Source of the DNA: CAKOSP01 sp964369625 | Lineage (GTDB): Bacteria; Bacillota_I; Bacilli_A; RF39; UBA660 | Length of the DNA stretch: 16,017 nt | Assembly: GCA_964369625.1 (NCBI GenBank) | Contig: CAYJFC010000024.1 | Coordinates: forward strand, 1-16,017 | Reading direction: 5' to 3' | In this document: piece after piece, positions 6,628 to 13,412 of the stretch | Position numbering within the stretch: position 1 is the stretch's first letter | Layout: every line of letters begins with the position of its first letter | Position numbers and translations under genes: made by a program | Notes under the pieces: model-generated | What the model was told of the DNA's origin: nothing | The model's input: only the letters and a program-made list of their open reading frames with translations | The model's database searches: none

Positions 6628-7002
6628 CTACTTTCCAACTTTTTTCTTGTTAGCAACAACTTTTCCTTTACCCTTACGAGTTTTAGCATTTCTGCTAGTT
6701 CTTTGTCCTCTTACTGGTAAACCTTTTTTGTGTCTAACACCTTGGTAACAGTTGATTTCCATTTTACCTTTAATGCTCATTTGAACATCTCTACGTAAAT
6801 CTCCTTCAACATTACATTTTTCAACTTCATGACGAAGAGCTGTAACTTCAGCTTCAGTTAAATCTTTTACTTTTTTAGTAGGATCAACTTTAGCTTCGAT
6901 ACAAATGTTTTTTGCTAAGCTTCTACCAATACCATATATAGCAGTTAAGCCAATTTCAATATGTTTGTTTCCTGGTAGTTCAATATTTTTAATTCTTGCC
7001 AT
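6628..7002 (-). CDS. rpsM: 30S ribosomal protein S13
   Basis: A 124-residue S13 in the 30S head, which contacts the 50S subunit and P-site tRNA. The start MARIKNIELPGNKHIEIGL is followed by TAIYGIGRSLAKNIC (helix-hairpin-helix-like region), GDLRRDVQMSIKGKMEINCY and the basic tail GLPVRGQRTSRNAKTRKGKG. ATG 7002 follows the rpmJ stop by 9 bases, with a GGGAG ribosome binding site inside that gap. Nothing unusual apart from a Lys-rich last 12 residues. Confidence 0.98.
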   Translation of the reverse strand: MARIKNIELPGNKHIEIGLTAIYGIGRSLAKNICIEAKVDPTKKVKDLTEAEVTALRHEVEKCNVEGDLRRDVQMSIKGKMEINCYQGVRHKKGLPVRGQRTSRNAKTRKGKGKVVANKKKVGK

Positions 7003-7011
7003 TTTTTCTCC

Positions 7012-7125
7012 CTATCCTTGTCTTTGTTTGTGTTTTGGATTATCACAGATAACCATAACTTTCCCTTTTCTTCTTATAACTTTACATTTTTTACATATTT
7101 GTTTTACTGATGGTCTAACTTTCAT
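7012..7125 (-). CDS. rpmJ: 50S ribosomal protein L36 (zinc-binding form)
   Basis: A 37-residue L36, read by hand because it is short: it starts MKVRPSVKQICKKCKV and ends DNPKHKQRQG with a TAG stop at 7014-7012. The zinc ligands C11, C14, C27 and H32 are all present, so this is the zinc-bound (C+) form. L36 sits in the 50S subunit on 23S rRNA. ATG 7125 has a perfect GGAGGT 6 bases upstream, and the gene fills the gap between infA and rpsM exactly as in other Bacillota. Confidence 0.98.
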   Translation of the reverse strand: MKVRPSVKQICKKCKVIRRKGKVMVICDNPKHKQRQG

Positions 7126-7137
7126 AATATACCTCCA

Positions 7138-7374
7138 TTATCTATTATTCCATTTTATAATCCCACGTGTTAAATCATAAGGTGTAAGTTCCACTGTAAC
7201 TTTATCGCCTAATAAAATACGTATATTGTTCATGCGCATTTTACCAGAAACGTGGGCTTTCACAGTGTGCTTATTAGGAAGTTCTACTAAAAACTCTCCA
7301 TTTTGCATTTCTATTACTTTACCTTCTACTTCAATTTTATCATTGTTTTTTGATACTTTTTTATCGTTATTCAC
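7138..7374 (-). CDS. infA: Translation initiation factor IF-1
   Basis: A single OB-fold factor that occupies the ribosomal A site during initiation. The core KIEVEGKVIE, LPNKHTVKAHVSGKMRM, IRILLGDKVTVELTPYDLTRG is intact and matches the family, with Leu replacing the usual Pro before GDKV. The N-terminus is several residues longer than the usual 72-residue protein and is Asn/Lys-rich. The start is uncertain: GAGGG (7387-7383) is only 2 bases from the ATG at 7380 (80 residues) but 8 bases from the GTG at 7374 (78 residues), so I prefer GTG. With ATG it overlaps map by 14 bases, with GTG by 8. rpmJ follows after 12 bases. Confidence 0.93.
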   Translation of the reverse strand: MNNDKKVSKNNDKIEVEGKVIEMQNGEFLVELPNKHTVKAHVSGKMRMNNIRILLGDKVTVELTPYDLTRGIIKWNNR

Positions 7375-8122
7375 AATCATTTCCCTCTTTCGTTAATATC
7401 TGATAACCACTTTTAGTAACTAGTACTGTGTGTTCAAAGTGAGCTGATGGCTTTTCATCATCTGTTTTTATTGTCCAATCATCTGATGCCATATATATAT
7501 ATCTTTCACCAAGATTAAGCATTGGTTCAACAGCAATTACCATTCCCTCTTTTAAAATATCTTTACTATTTGTTTCATAATTAGGTATATCAGGATACTC
7601 ATGTAATTTGCCACCAGTACCATGACCAACTAATTCTTCTATAACACTTAGTCCATTTGCATTTGCAAACTTTTCTATTTTTTTTCCGATTTCACTTACT
7701 TTAACACCATCTTTAATTACACTTAATCCTTCATATAAACTTTTTTCAGTATTTTCAACTAAAGCTTTTATTTCTTCGGATACCTCTCCAACAATATAAG
7801 TATTAGCACTATCTGAATAAAATCCTTGATAGCAAACTCCTATATCTATAGAAATAATATCTCCGTTTTTAAGTTTTCTTTCTGATGGAATACCATGTAC
7901 TACTTCATCATTAATAGAAGCACATATACTAGAAGGAAAACCCTGATAATTTAAAAATGCTGGGCTTGCACTTCTAGATTTGATATAATCATAAACAATT
8001 TTATCAAGTTCTAAAGTACTTATTCCTTCTTTAATATTTTGCTTTATTAATTTATGTGCGTGATAATTTATATTACCCGCTATTTTGAGTTTATTAAGTT
8101 CGTTATCGTTTTTAACTTTCAT
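7367..8122 (-). CDS. map: Methionine aminopeptidase, type I
   Basis: A 251-residue pita-bread metallopeptidase that removes the initiator Met from nascent proteins. The metal ligands D93, D104, H167, E199 and E230 and catalytic H76 (in VVHGIP) are all visible in their motifs: SIDIGVCYQGFYSDSA, GHGTGGKLHEYPDIPN, VIAVEP and FEHTVLV. The usual GHGIGR reads GHGTGG here, so the Ile and Arg after the ligand His are changed. There is no N-terminal SH3/zinc extension. ATG 8122 overlaps adk by 11 bases, and its end overlaps infA, so adk-map-infA are probably translated as a coupled set. Confidence 0.97.
   Translation of the reverse strand: MKVKNDNELNKLKIAGNINYHAHKLIKQNIKEGISTLELDKIVYDYIKSRSASPAFLNYQGFPSSICASINDEVVHGIPSERKLKNGDIISIDIGVCYQGFYSDSANTYIVGEVSEEIKALVENTEKSLYEGLSVIKDGVKVSEIGKKIEKFANANGLSVIEELVGHGTGGKLHEYPDIPNYETNSKDILKEGMVIAVEPMLNLGERYIYMASDDWTIKTDDEKPSAHFEHTVLVTKSGYQILTKEGNDCE
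7383..7387 (-). promoter_or_regulatory. Ribosome binding site that decides the infA start
   Basis: GAGGG on the minus strand is 2 bases from ATG 7380 and 8 bases from GTG 7374. The second spacing is the normal one, which suggests a GTG start for IF-1 inside the end of map. Confidence 0.5.
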
Positions 8123-8762
8123 TAATTATTTCCTCAATTTGGCTAAACGTATACTCTCTATTAATTGATGCATCTATATACTTTAACATACCTAGATTAT
8201 CGTAATAGTCAAGCACTGGTTTAGTTTTGTCTATATATGATTTAAACCTTTCTTTAAATAACTCCTCAGTATCATCACTTCTTTTTAAAAGAGTTTTGCT
8301 ACATGAATCACATTTATTATCAACTTTTGGTCTTAATTTTTCATCATATATATTATAAGATTTACCACAAGAACAAACTAATCTACCAAGTGATCTTTCC
8401 ATTGCCGTCTTTTCATCCAAATTTAAATACAAAACTATAAAATCTTTTATGTCTAATCTATTAAACAAGTCATTTATATGATTAGCTTGATTCATTGTTC
8501 TAGGGCACCCATCTAATACAAATGGTTTTCCTTTAATAGTATTTAATTTGTTTTCAAGTATTTGCAAGATTATTTCATCACTTACTAATTGTCCTTGTTT
8601 AACAATATTTTTGACCTCATCACTTAAGCTTGATCCTGAATTAATTTCTTCTCTTAGCATATCACCAGTTGAAATATGAATAAAACCATATTTTTCTTTT
8701 AATAGTTCACTTTGTGTACCTTTTCCTGATGCCGGCGGGGCAATAAATATTATATTTTTCAT
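8112..8762 (-). CDS. adk: Adenylate kinase, zinc-type lid, with altered P-loop
   Basis: A 216-residue adenylate kinase (ATP + AMP to 2 ADP). Identifiable parts are the P-loop APPASGKGTQ (8-17), the AMP-binding TGDMLR (32-37), DGCPRT (84-89), the lid start GRLVC (126-130) and RSDDTEE (161-167). The lid carries C130, C132, C151 and C154, a zinc site as in Gram-positive Adk, but the first pair is C-x-C where C-x2-C is usual. In the P-loop the two glycines of the common GxPGxGKGT are both Ala (A8, A11), and DGFPRT reads DGCPRT. Catalytic K14 and the arginines are kept, so activity is expected. It overlaps secY by 4 bases (ATGA) and map by 11. The family is certain; the motif changes may be lineage-typical. 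Confidence 0.96.
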   Translation of the reverse strand: MKNIIFIAPPASGKGTQSELLKEKYGFIHISTGDMLREEINSGSSLSDEVKNIVKQGQLVSDEIILQILENKLNTIKGKPFVLDGCPRTMNQANHINDLFNRLDIKDFIVLYLNLDEKTAMERSLGRLVCSCGKSYNIYDEKLRPKVDNKCDSCSKTLLKRSDDTEELFKERFKSYIDKTKPVLDYYDNLGMLKYIDASINREYTFSQIEEIINES

Positions 8763-10021
8763 CTTAATTTTTTCCTTTTTTGAGTATAACTTCTACTAAC
8801 TAAACTACTTTCTATTTGTTTTGATGTTTCAATAGCAACACCTACTACAATTAGTATACCAGTTCCACCAACAGTTACACTGTCAGGTAAATCAGTTACT
8901 AATGATAATAAAATAGGTAGTCCTGCAAGTATTACCAAGAACATACTTCCTACTAAAGTAGTTTTATTCATAATACCACCTATGTATTTTGAAGTATCTT
9001 CTCCAGGTCTAATACCAGGAATATATCCTCCACTTTTATTTAAATTTTTACTCATATCCTCAGGGCTCATAGCCATAAATGTATATACATAACTAAATAT
9101 AAATATAAAAGCTATATATAGTAAAAATCCAGTTGGTGAAGTGTATGCTATATAATTATCAACAAAATTAATAGCAGTTTGGTTACCAATTAAAGCAACA
9201 ATAGTCGCTGGTACTGTTGTTATTATTGAAGCAAAAATAACAGGTATAACTCCAGCAGAATTTAATTTAATTGGTAAAAAATTTTGTTTACTTGTAACAG
9301 AACTAGCAGATCTATTTGCATGTTGAATAGGTATTCTTCTTTCTGCAAGTTGCATCCATATTATTCCTATAATAATTACAATATAACTTATAATAAATAC
9401 AGAAAATAATGTAGTTCCAAGCCAAGTAGACATATCTCCATTAATAAAGAAATTAAATGCTTCTGTGAATATTAATGGTAAACTTTGAATAATACCAGCC
9501 ATGATTAACATTGACTGACCATTACCAATACCTTTTTTAGTTATTTGGTCTCCCATCCATAAACAGAATGCAGTACCAGCAGTCATAACTAAAACTGTTT
9601 TAAGCATAGTAATTGTATCGGCACCTTCCATATAGAAAATAGCTAGCATATATGCTTGAGCAAATGCTAATATAATCCCTAAATATCTAGTTATACGATT
9701 TATTTTTTGTTTACCAACATATCCTTGTTCTTTTAATTCTTTAAAATATGGTATGATATCCATTTGTAATATTTGAGTGATAATCGATGCAGTTATGTAT
9801 GGTGATACACCTAATGCAAAGATTGAAAAAGTTCTAAGACCTCCTCCACTCATAAGGTTAAATATTTCTAAAAAACCTAAATTTGCATATACTTCGTTAG
9901 CCCAAGGTATTGTTATAGTAGTTCCTAAACAAAATATTCCTAAAAACGCTAATGTAATATATACTCTTTTCCTTAAATCTTTATTTGACTTATTAAAAAG
10001 TGCGGAAAAGCTTTTGAACAT
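8759..10021 (-). CDS. secY: Protein translocase subunit SecY
   Basis: The 420-residue channel subunit of the SecYEG translocon, with ten hydrophobic segments. Recognisable regions are GLRTFSIFALGVSPYITASI (61-80, the TM2 signature), QITKKGIGNGQSMLI, AERRIPIQHANRSA in the cytosolic loop before TM6, and SPEDMSKNLNKSGGYIPGIRPG, the conserved loop of the second half, followed by a final helix and the basic tail SYTQKRKKLR. Length is near the usual 420-440. ATG 10021 is one base after the rplO TAA, with AGGTGATC in the rplO end as ribosome binding site. It ends in TGA inside ATGA shared with adk, the only TGA stop in the window. Confidence 0.98.
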   Translation of the reverse strand: MFKSFSALFNKSNKDLRKRVYITLAFLGIFCLGTTITIPWANEVYANLGFLEIFNLMSGGGLRTFSIFALGVSPYITASIITQILQMDIIPYFKELKEQGYVGKQKINRITRYLGIILAFAQAYMLAIFYMEGADTITMLKTVLVMTAGTAFCLWMGDQITKKGIGNGQSMLIMAGIIQSLPLIFTEAFNFFINGDMSTWLGTTLFSVFIISYIVIIIGIIWMQLAERRIPIQHANRSASSVTSKQNFLPIKLNSAGVIPVIFASIITTVPATIVALIGNQTAINFVDNYIAYTSPTGFLLYIAFIFIFSYVYTFMAMSPEDMSKNLNKSGGYIPGIRPGEDTSKYIGGIMNKTTLVGSMFLVILAGLPILLSLVTDLPDSVTVGGTGILIVVGVAIETSKQIESSLVSRSYTQKRKKLR

Positions 10022-10022
10022 A

Positions 10023-10466
10023 TTAGATCACCTCAGTTTTTCCGCCAGCAGCTTCTATTTTAAGAATAGCGCTTGAAGAAAATCTACTAGCTTTAATAGT
10101 TAGTTTTTTCTCTAAAGTACCATTTCCTAAAATTTTAACTCCTGAAAGTTCTTTTTTAATAATTCCTCTTTCTTTAAGTATTTCTGGAGTAACAACATCT
10201 CCTTCGTTAAAGAACTTATTTAAATCACTTAAATTTATACAAGCATATTTAGTTTCAAAACGTTTATTGTTAAATCCACGTTTAGGTAATCTTCTAAATA
10301 AAGGAGTTTGACCCCCTTGGAACCATACAGGTATAGAAGCACCACTTCTAGCTTTTTGTCCTTTTTCTCCACGAGTTGAAGTTTTCCCCATCCCAGAACC
10401 TGGTCCGCGCCCAACTCTTTTTGTTACTTTATTTTCTTTTGTTTTTGGTAAATTTTCAAGTTTCAT
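10023..10466 (-). CDS. rplO: 50S ribosomal protein L15
   Basis: A 147-residue L15, an early-to-middle assembly protein of the 50S subunit. The basic N-terminal extension KRVGRGPGSGMGKTSTRGEKG (about 16-36) and GFQ-like WFQGGQTPLFRRLPKRGF (49-66) that thread into 23S rRNA are typical; the globular part ends AAGGKTEVI. I start it at ATG 10466 because GAGGAA lies 7 bases upstream and MKLENL matches L15 N-termini; an in-frame TTG at 10505 would add 13 residues inside rpsE with no support. It follows the rpsE TAA by one base. rpmD (L30), which usually lies between rpsE and rplO, is missing. Confidence 0.97.
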   Translation of the reverse strand: MKLENLPKTKENKVTKRVGRGPGSGMGKTSTRGEKGQKARSGASIPVWFQGGQTPLFRRLPKRGFNNKRFETKYACINLSDLNKFFNEGDVVTPEILKERGIIKKELSGVKILGNGTLEKKLTIKASRFSSSAILKIEAAGGKTEVI

Positions 10467-10467
10467 A

Positions 10468-11019
10468 TTATAGTTCCTCAACTTTCTTACCACGTAAGGC
10501 TGCAATATGTGAAGCTGTTCTTTGTGAAGTTAAAGCTTCTAATGTTGCTTTAGCAACATTTACTTGAGTATTAGACCCTAAACTTTTAGCCATTACGTCT
10601 TTAACACCTGCTAGTTCTAAAACTGCTCTTGCAGCTCCACCAGCAACTATCCCACGTCCTACTTTAGCAGGTTTTACTAATACTACAGCTCTTCCTACTT
10701 TACCAGTTGAATCATGTGGTAATGTTCTGTTATCAACAAGAGATACTCTTACAACATTTTTATTAGCTGCTTGAATAGCTTTTTTGATAGCTTCAGGTAC
10801 TTCGTTAGATTTTCCAGTACCAATACCTACTAAACCTTTACGGTTACCTACTGCAACTGTTGCAGAAAATCTAAAGTGTCTACCACCTTTTGTAACTTTT
10901 GTTACACGTCCAATAGAGATAACTTTTTCTTCTAATAAATTCTTTTTAGGTTCAATATTTCTTCTTCTATTGTTAGGTCTACTATCTCTAGTTTTAATAT
11001 TGTTATTATTATTTTCCAT
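10468..11019 (-). CDS. rpsE: 30S ribosomal protein S5
   Basis: A 183-residue S5 involved in decoding fidelity and mRNA entry. After an Asn/Arg-rich extension of about 28 residues comes the double-stranded RNA-binding-like domain (EEKVISIGRVTKVTKGGRHF) and the C-terminal domain with GRGIVAGGAARAVLELAGVKD and the NVAKATLEAL helix. The extension makes it slightly longer than the usual 166 residues. Two adjacent ATGs exist at 11022 and 11019; AGGAGG is 2 bases from the first and 5 from the second, so I prefer 11019, though 11022 is possible. The rplR TAG stop is the start of this ribosome binding site (TAGGAGG at 11031-11025). Confidence 0.97.
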   Translation of the reverse strand: MENNNNNIKTRDSRPNNRRRNIEPKKNLLEEKVISIGRVTKVTKGGRHFRFSATVAVGNRKGLVGIGTGKSNEVPEAIKKAIQAANKNVVRVSLVDNRTLPHDSTGKVGRAVVLVKPAKVGRGIVAGGAARAVLELAGVKDVMAKSLGSNTQVNVAKATLEALTSQRTASHIAALRGKKVEEL

Positions 11020-11028
11020 CATTACCTC

Positions 11029-11382
11029 CTAGAACTCAAGTCCTGCTTCTCTAGCTGCATCAGCTAAAGCTGCCACTTTACCGTGGTATGAAAATCCACC
11101 ACGATCAAATACTACTTTATTAATTTTTAACTTTTTGCATTTTTCAGCAATGTCTTTTCCTACTAATTTAGCATTTTCAACATTACCGTTTGCTAATTTT
11201 AAAGTTTTGCTTGATGAAGCAGCTAAAGTAGTACCAGTTAAATCGTTTATAACTTGTACATATATAGCCTCATTTGATCTATATACAGCAAGTCTTGGAA
11301 CTTCATTAGTTCCGCTTAAAGTTTTTCTAATTCTCGCATGACGTCTTAAACGTGCATTATTATTTGAATCTTTTTTTATCAT
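11029..11382 (-). CDS. rplR: 50S ribosomal protein L18
   Basis: A 117-residue L18 that binds 5S rRNA together with L5. It has the basic start RLRRHARIRKTLSGT (11-25), RLAVYRSNEAIYVQVI (30-45) and the C-terminal KVVFDRGGFSYHGKVAALADAAREAGLEF signature region (about 89-117). The length is usual. ATG 11382 follows rplF by 13 bases with AGGAGGT as binding site. No anomalies. Confidence 0.97.
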   Translation of the reverse strand: MIKKDSNNNARLRRHARIRKTLSGTNEVPRLAVYRSNEAIYVQVINDLTGTTLAASSSKTLKLANGNVENAKLVGKDIAEKCKKLKINKVVFDRGGFSYHGKVAALADAAREAGLEF

Positions 11383-11395
11383 AACTTATACCTCC

Positions 11396-11932
11396 TTATG
11401 CCGCTTTCTTACCTTCTTTACGTCTAACAATTTCGCCTTTGTATCTTATACCTTTACCTTTATATGGTTCTGGTTTTCTTACTTTACGAATATTAGCCGC
11501 AAATTCAGTAACTTGTTGTTTATCAATACCTTTAATAGTGATTTCTGTATTTGAAACTTGTTCAACAGTTAATCCTTTAGGAGCTTCCATTACTACTGGA
11601 TGAGAATACCCAGCTGAAATTGTTATTTTGCTTCCAGCTACATTAAATCTATATCCAACACCAACAGCTTCAAGTCCCTTTTCATACCCTGTATTAACAC
11701 CAATAATCATGTTATTAATAAGTGAATTAGTAGTTCCTTGCATTACATTAGCTTCTTTAGTATCTTTAATTTTTTTTGTAATGACTACATTTTCTTCTAT
11801 AACTATTTCAACTAAATTGCTATAGTTTAGAGTTAATTCTCCTTTAGGTCCTTTTACAGTCGCTATATTGTTTTCACAAGTAACTGTTACACCTGCCGGA
11901 AGGGTTAATTTTCTTTCTCCGATTCTACTCAT
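11396..11932 (-). CDS. rplF: 50S ribosomal protein L6
   Basis: A 178-residue L6 near the GTPase centre of the 50S subunit, built of two similar RNA-binding domains. MSRIGERKLTLPAGVTV opens the protein, VGVGYRFNVAGSKITISAGYSHPV lies in the second domain, and the family's C-terminal KPEPYKGKGIRYKGEIVRRKEGK is intact. I start at ATG 11932 because MSRIG is the standard L6 beginning and AAGGAA lies just upstream; a TTG at 11950 would add six residues and overlap the binding site. It begins 11 bases after the rpsH stop. Confidence 0.97.
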   Translation of the reverse strand: MSRIGERKLTLPAGVTVTCENNIATVKGPKGELTLNYSNLVEIVIEENVVITKKIKDTKEANVMQGTTNSLINNMIIGVNTGYEKGLEAVGVGYRFNVAGSKITISAGYSHPVVMEAPKGLTVEQVSNTEITIKGIDKQQVTEFAANIRKVRKPEPYKGKGIRYKGEIVRRKEGKKAA

Positions 11933-11943
11933 AAGATTTTTCC

Positions 11944-12342
11944 TTACCAAATATAGGCAAGTACTTCGCCTCCTAACCCTTTTTCTCTAGCTTCTTTATC
12001 AGTCATAAGACCTGCTGAAGTAGAGATAATTGCAATTCCAAGTCCATTAAGAACACGAGGAATTTCATTTGATTTTGCGTAAACTCTTAATCCAGATTTA
12101 CTGATTCTTTTTAGTCCAACAATAACTCTTTCTTTTTTCTCACCATATTTAAGTGATAAAGTAAGTTTATTGCCAGTTATACTTTCTTCAAGTTCATAAC
12201 CAGCTATGTAACCTTCTGCTTTTAAAATGTCCGCTATTGCTACTGTCATTTTAGTTCCAATAACATCAACTGTTTTATATCTCATTTGATTAGCATTTCT
12301 GATTCTTGTAAGCATATCTGCTATTTTATCTTGTACAAACAT
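11944..12342 (-). CDS. rpsH: 30S ribosomal protein S8
   Basis: A 132-residue S8, a primary 16S rRNA binder of the central domain and, in E. coli, the translational repressor of the spc operon. DKIADMLTRIRNANQMRY (5-22) and the C-terminal VLNGLGIAIISTSAGLMTDKEAREKGLGGEVLAYIW block with the Ser-Thr-Ser rRNA-contact loop are canonical. ATG 12342 has AAGGAGG 9 bases upstream. Whether S8 represses this operon cannot be told from the sequence by eye. Confidence 0.98.
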   Translation of the reverse strand: MFVQDKIADMLTRIRNANQMRYKTVDVIGTKMTVAIADILKAEGYIAGYELEESITGNKLTLSLKYGEKKERVIVGLKRISKSGLRVYAKSNEIPRVLNGLGIAIISTSAGLMTDKEAREKGLGGEVLAYIW

Positions 12343-12358
12343 CTATTTTTCCTCCTTC

Positions 12359-12544
12359 TTACCAACTTGATTTTTTAACACCAGGAATTTGACCTTGATT
12401 TGCTAATTCTCTAAAGCAAATACGACAAATACCATATTTTTTAAGTACTGAATGTGGTCTACCACATCTTTCACAACGAGTATACTCTCTAGTACTAAAT
12501 TTAGCTTTTCTTTTATTTTTAACTTTTAAACTAGTTCTTGCCAT
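12359..12544 (-). CDS. rpsN: 30S ribosomal protein S14, zinc-binding short form
   Basis: A 61-residue S14 of the short (type Z) class found in the 30S head. The zinc ligands are C24, C27, C40 and C43 in RCERCGRPHSV and GICRICFRELA; the end GQIPGVKKSSW is the family standard. The longer zinc-free S14 is not in this window. Its ATG at 12544 is preceded by AGGAGG about 4 bases upstream and lies 9 bases after the rplE stop. Confidence 0.98.
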   Translation of the reverse strand: MARTSLKVKNKRKAKFSTREYTRCERCGRPHSVLKKYGICRICFRELANQGQIPGVKKSSW

Positions 12545-12553
12545 AGGTCCTCC

Positions 12554-13093
12554 TTAATTTTTGAAAGGCATTCCGAATGCTTTAAGTAAGCTTCTTGCCT
12601 CTTCATTTGTATTTGCAGTTGTAACGAACACGATATCCATACCGCGAACTTTAACAACTGTATCAAAATCTATTTCTGGGAATATTAATTGTTCTTTAAT
12701 ACCTAATGTGTAATTTCCTCTTCCATCAAAAGCTGTTTTTGATACTCCACGGAAATCTCTAACACGAGGTAAAGAAATCTTAATTAATTTTTCCATAAAA
12801 TTATACATGTTTTCTCCACGTAATGTTACTTTAACACCAATGTTTTGACCTTCACGTAATTTGAATCCTGCGATTGATTTACGAGCTTTAGTAACTACAG
12901 GTTTTTGACCAGCTATAAGAGCTAAATCATTTACCGCTGCTGTAATGAATTTTTCATCTTTAGCGCCATCACCGCATCCCATATTAATAATAATTTTATC
13001 AACTTTAGGAACTGCCATTAATGAACTATAGTTAAATTCTTTCATTAAAGAAGGTACTACTTCTTCAACATAAAACTTTTTAAAATTATTCAT
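12554..13093 (-). CDS. rplE: 50S ribosomal protein L5
   Basis: A 179-residue L5, which binds 5S rRNA and contacts P-site tRNA and the 30S head. Family motifs are FNYSSLMAVPKVDKIIINMG (20-39), KSIAGFKLREG, the loop SLPRVRDFRGVSKTAFDGRG and NYTLGIKEQLIFPEIDFD; the end TANTNEEARSLLKAFGMPF is normal. Start ATG 13093 is 2 bases after the rplX stop, which implies translational coupling, with the binding site inside the rplX tail. Confidence 0.98.
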   Translation of the reverse strand: MNNFKKFYVEEVVPSLMKEFNYSSLMAVPKVDKIIINMGCGDGAKDEKFITAAVNDLALIAGQKPVVTKARKSIAGFKLREGQNIGVKVTLRGENMYNFMEKLIKISLPRVRDFRGVSKTAFDGRGNYTLGIKEQLIFPEIDFDTVVKVRGMDIVFVTTANTNEEARSLLKAFGMPFKN

Positions 13094-13095
13094 AG

Positions 13096-13404
13096 TTACT
13101 TACTCACTTTCTTAGTAGCAGCTTTTTTTACTGTTTCCTTTTTAGGAGCAGCTTTAGCTTTTACTTCTTTTTTCTCTTTCTTAGATTCTTTTATAACTTT
13201 TACATTAGATACATGAATTGGGGCTTCAACAGAAATGATTCCACCTTTATCGTTATTATTTGTTGGTTTAGAATGTTTTTTAATAATATTAACACCTTCA
13301 ACAACAACTTTATCAATATTTTTCAAAGTTTTAATTACTTTACCTTCTTTACCTTTGTCTTTTCCAGCAAGTACTAAAACATTTTCTCCTACTCTAACTT
13401 TCAT
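13096..13404 (-). CDS. rplX: 50S ribosomal protein L24 with a Lys/Ala-rich replaced C-terminus
   Basis: A 102-residue L24, an assembly initiator of the 50S subunit beside the tunnel exit. The KOW half is clear: KVRVGENVLVLAGKDKGKEG (2-21), VVVEGVNIIKKHSKP (33-47), then GGIISVEAPIHVSNV (54-68). After HVSNV, bacterial L24 normally continues with a second region containing a GKPTRVGYK-like stretch and a GKKVRI strand. Here that is absent and residues 69-102 are a low-complexity tail of Lys, Ala, Glu and Val. Total length stays normal. The reading frame runs cleanly to a TAA 2 bases before rplE, so no frameshift is evident. ATG 13404 follows the rplN stop via TAGGAGG (13415-13409). Confidence 0.96.
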   Translation of the reverse strand: MKVRVGENVLVLAGKDKGKEGKVIKTLKNIDKVVVEGVNIIKKHSKPTNNNDKGGIISVEAPIHVSNVKVIKESKKEKKEVKAKAAPKKETVKKAATKKVSK

Positions 13405-13412
13405 ATATCCTC

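Noticed and set aside
7160..7173. CACGTG core in the infA region as a possible parS site
   Set aside because: Only the central six bases match TGTTTCACGTGAAACA; the flanks do not. I saw no good parS match in the window, although origin-proximal sites may lie outside it.
10467..10505. Extended rplO start at TTG 10505
   Set aside because: It lies within rpsE with no binding site at proper spacing; ATG 10466 has GAGGAA 7 bases upstream and gives the usual L15 length.
11933..11950. Extended rplF start at TTG 11950
   Set aside because: The standard MSRIG beginning is at ATG 11932, and the extension would cover the ribosome binding site.
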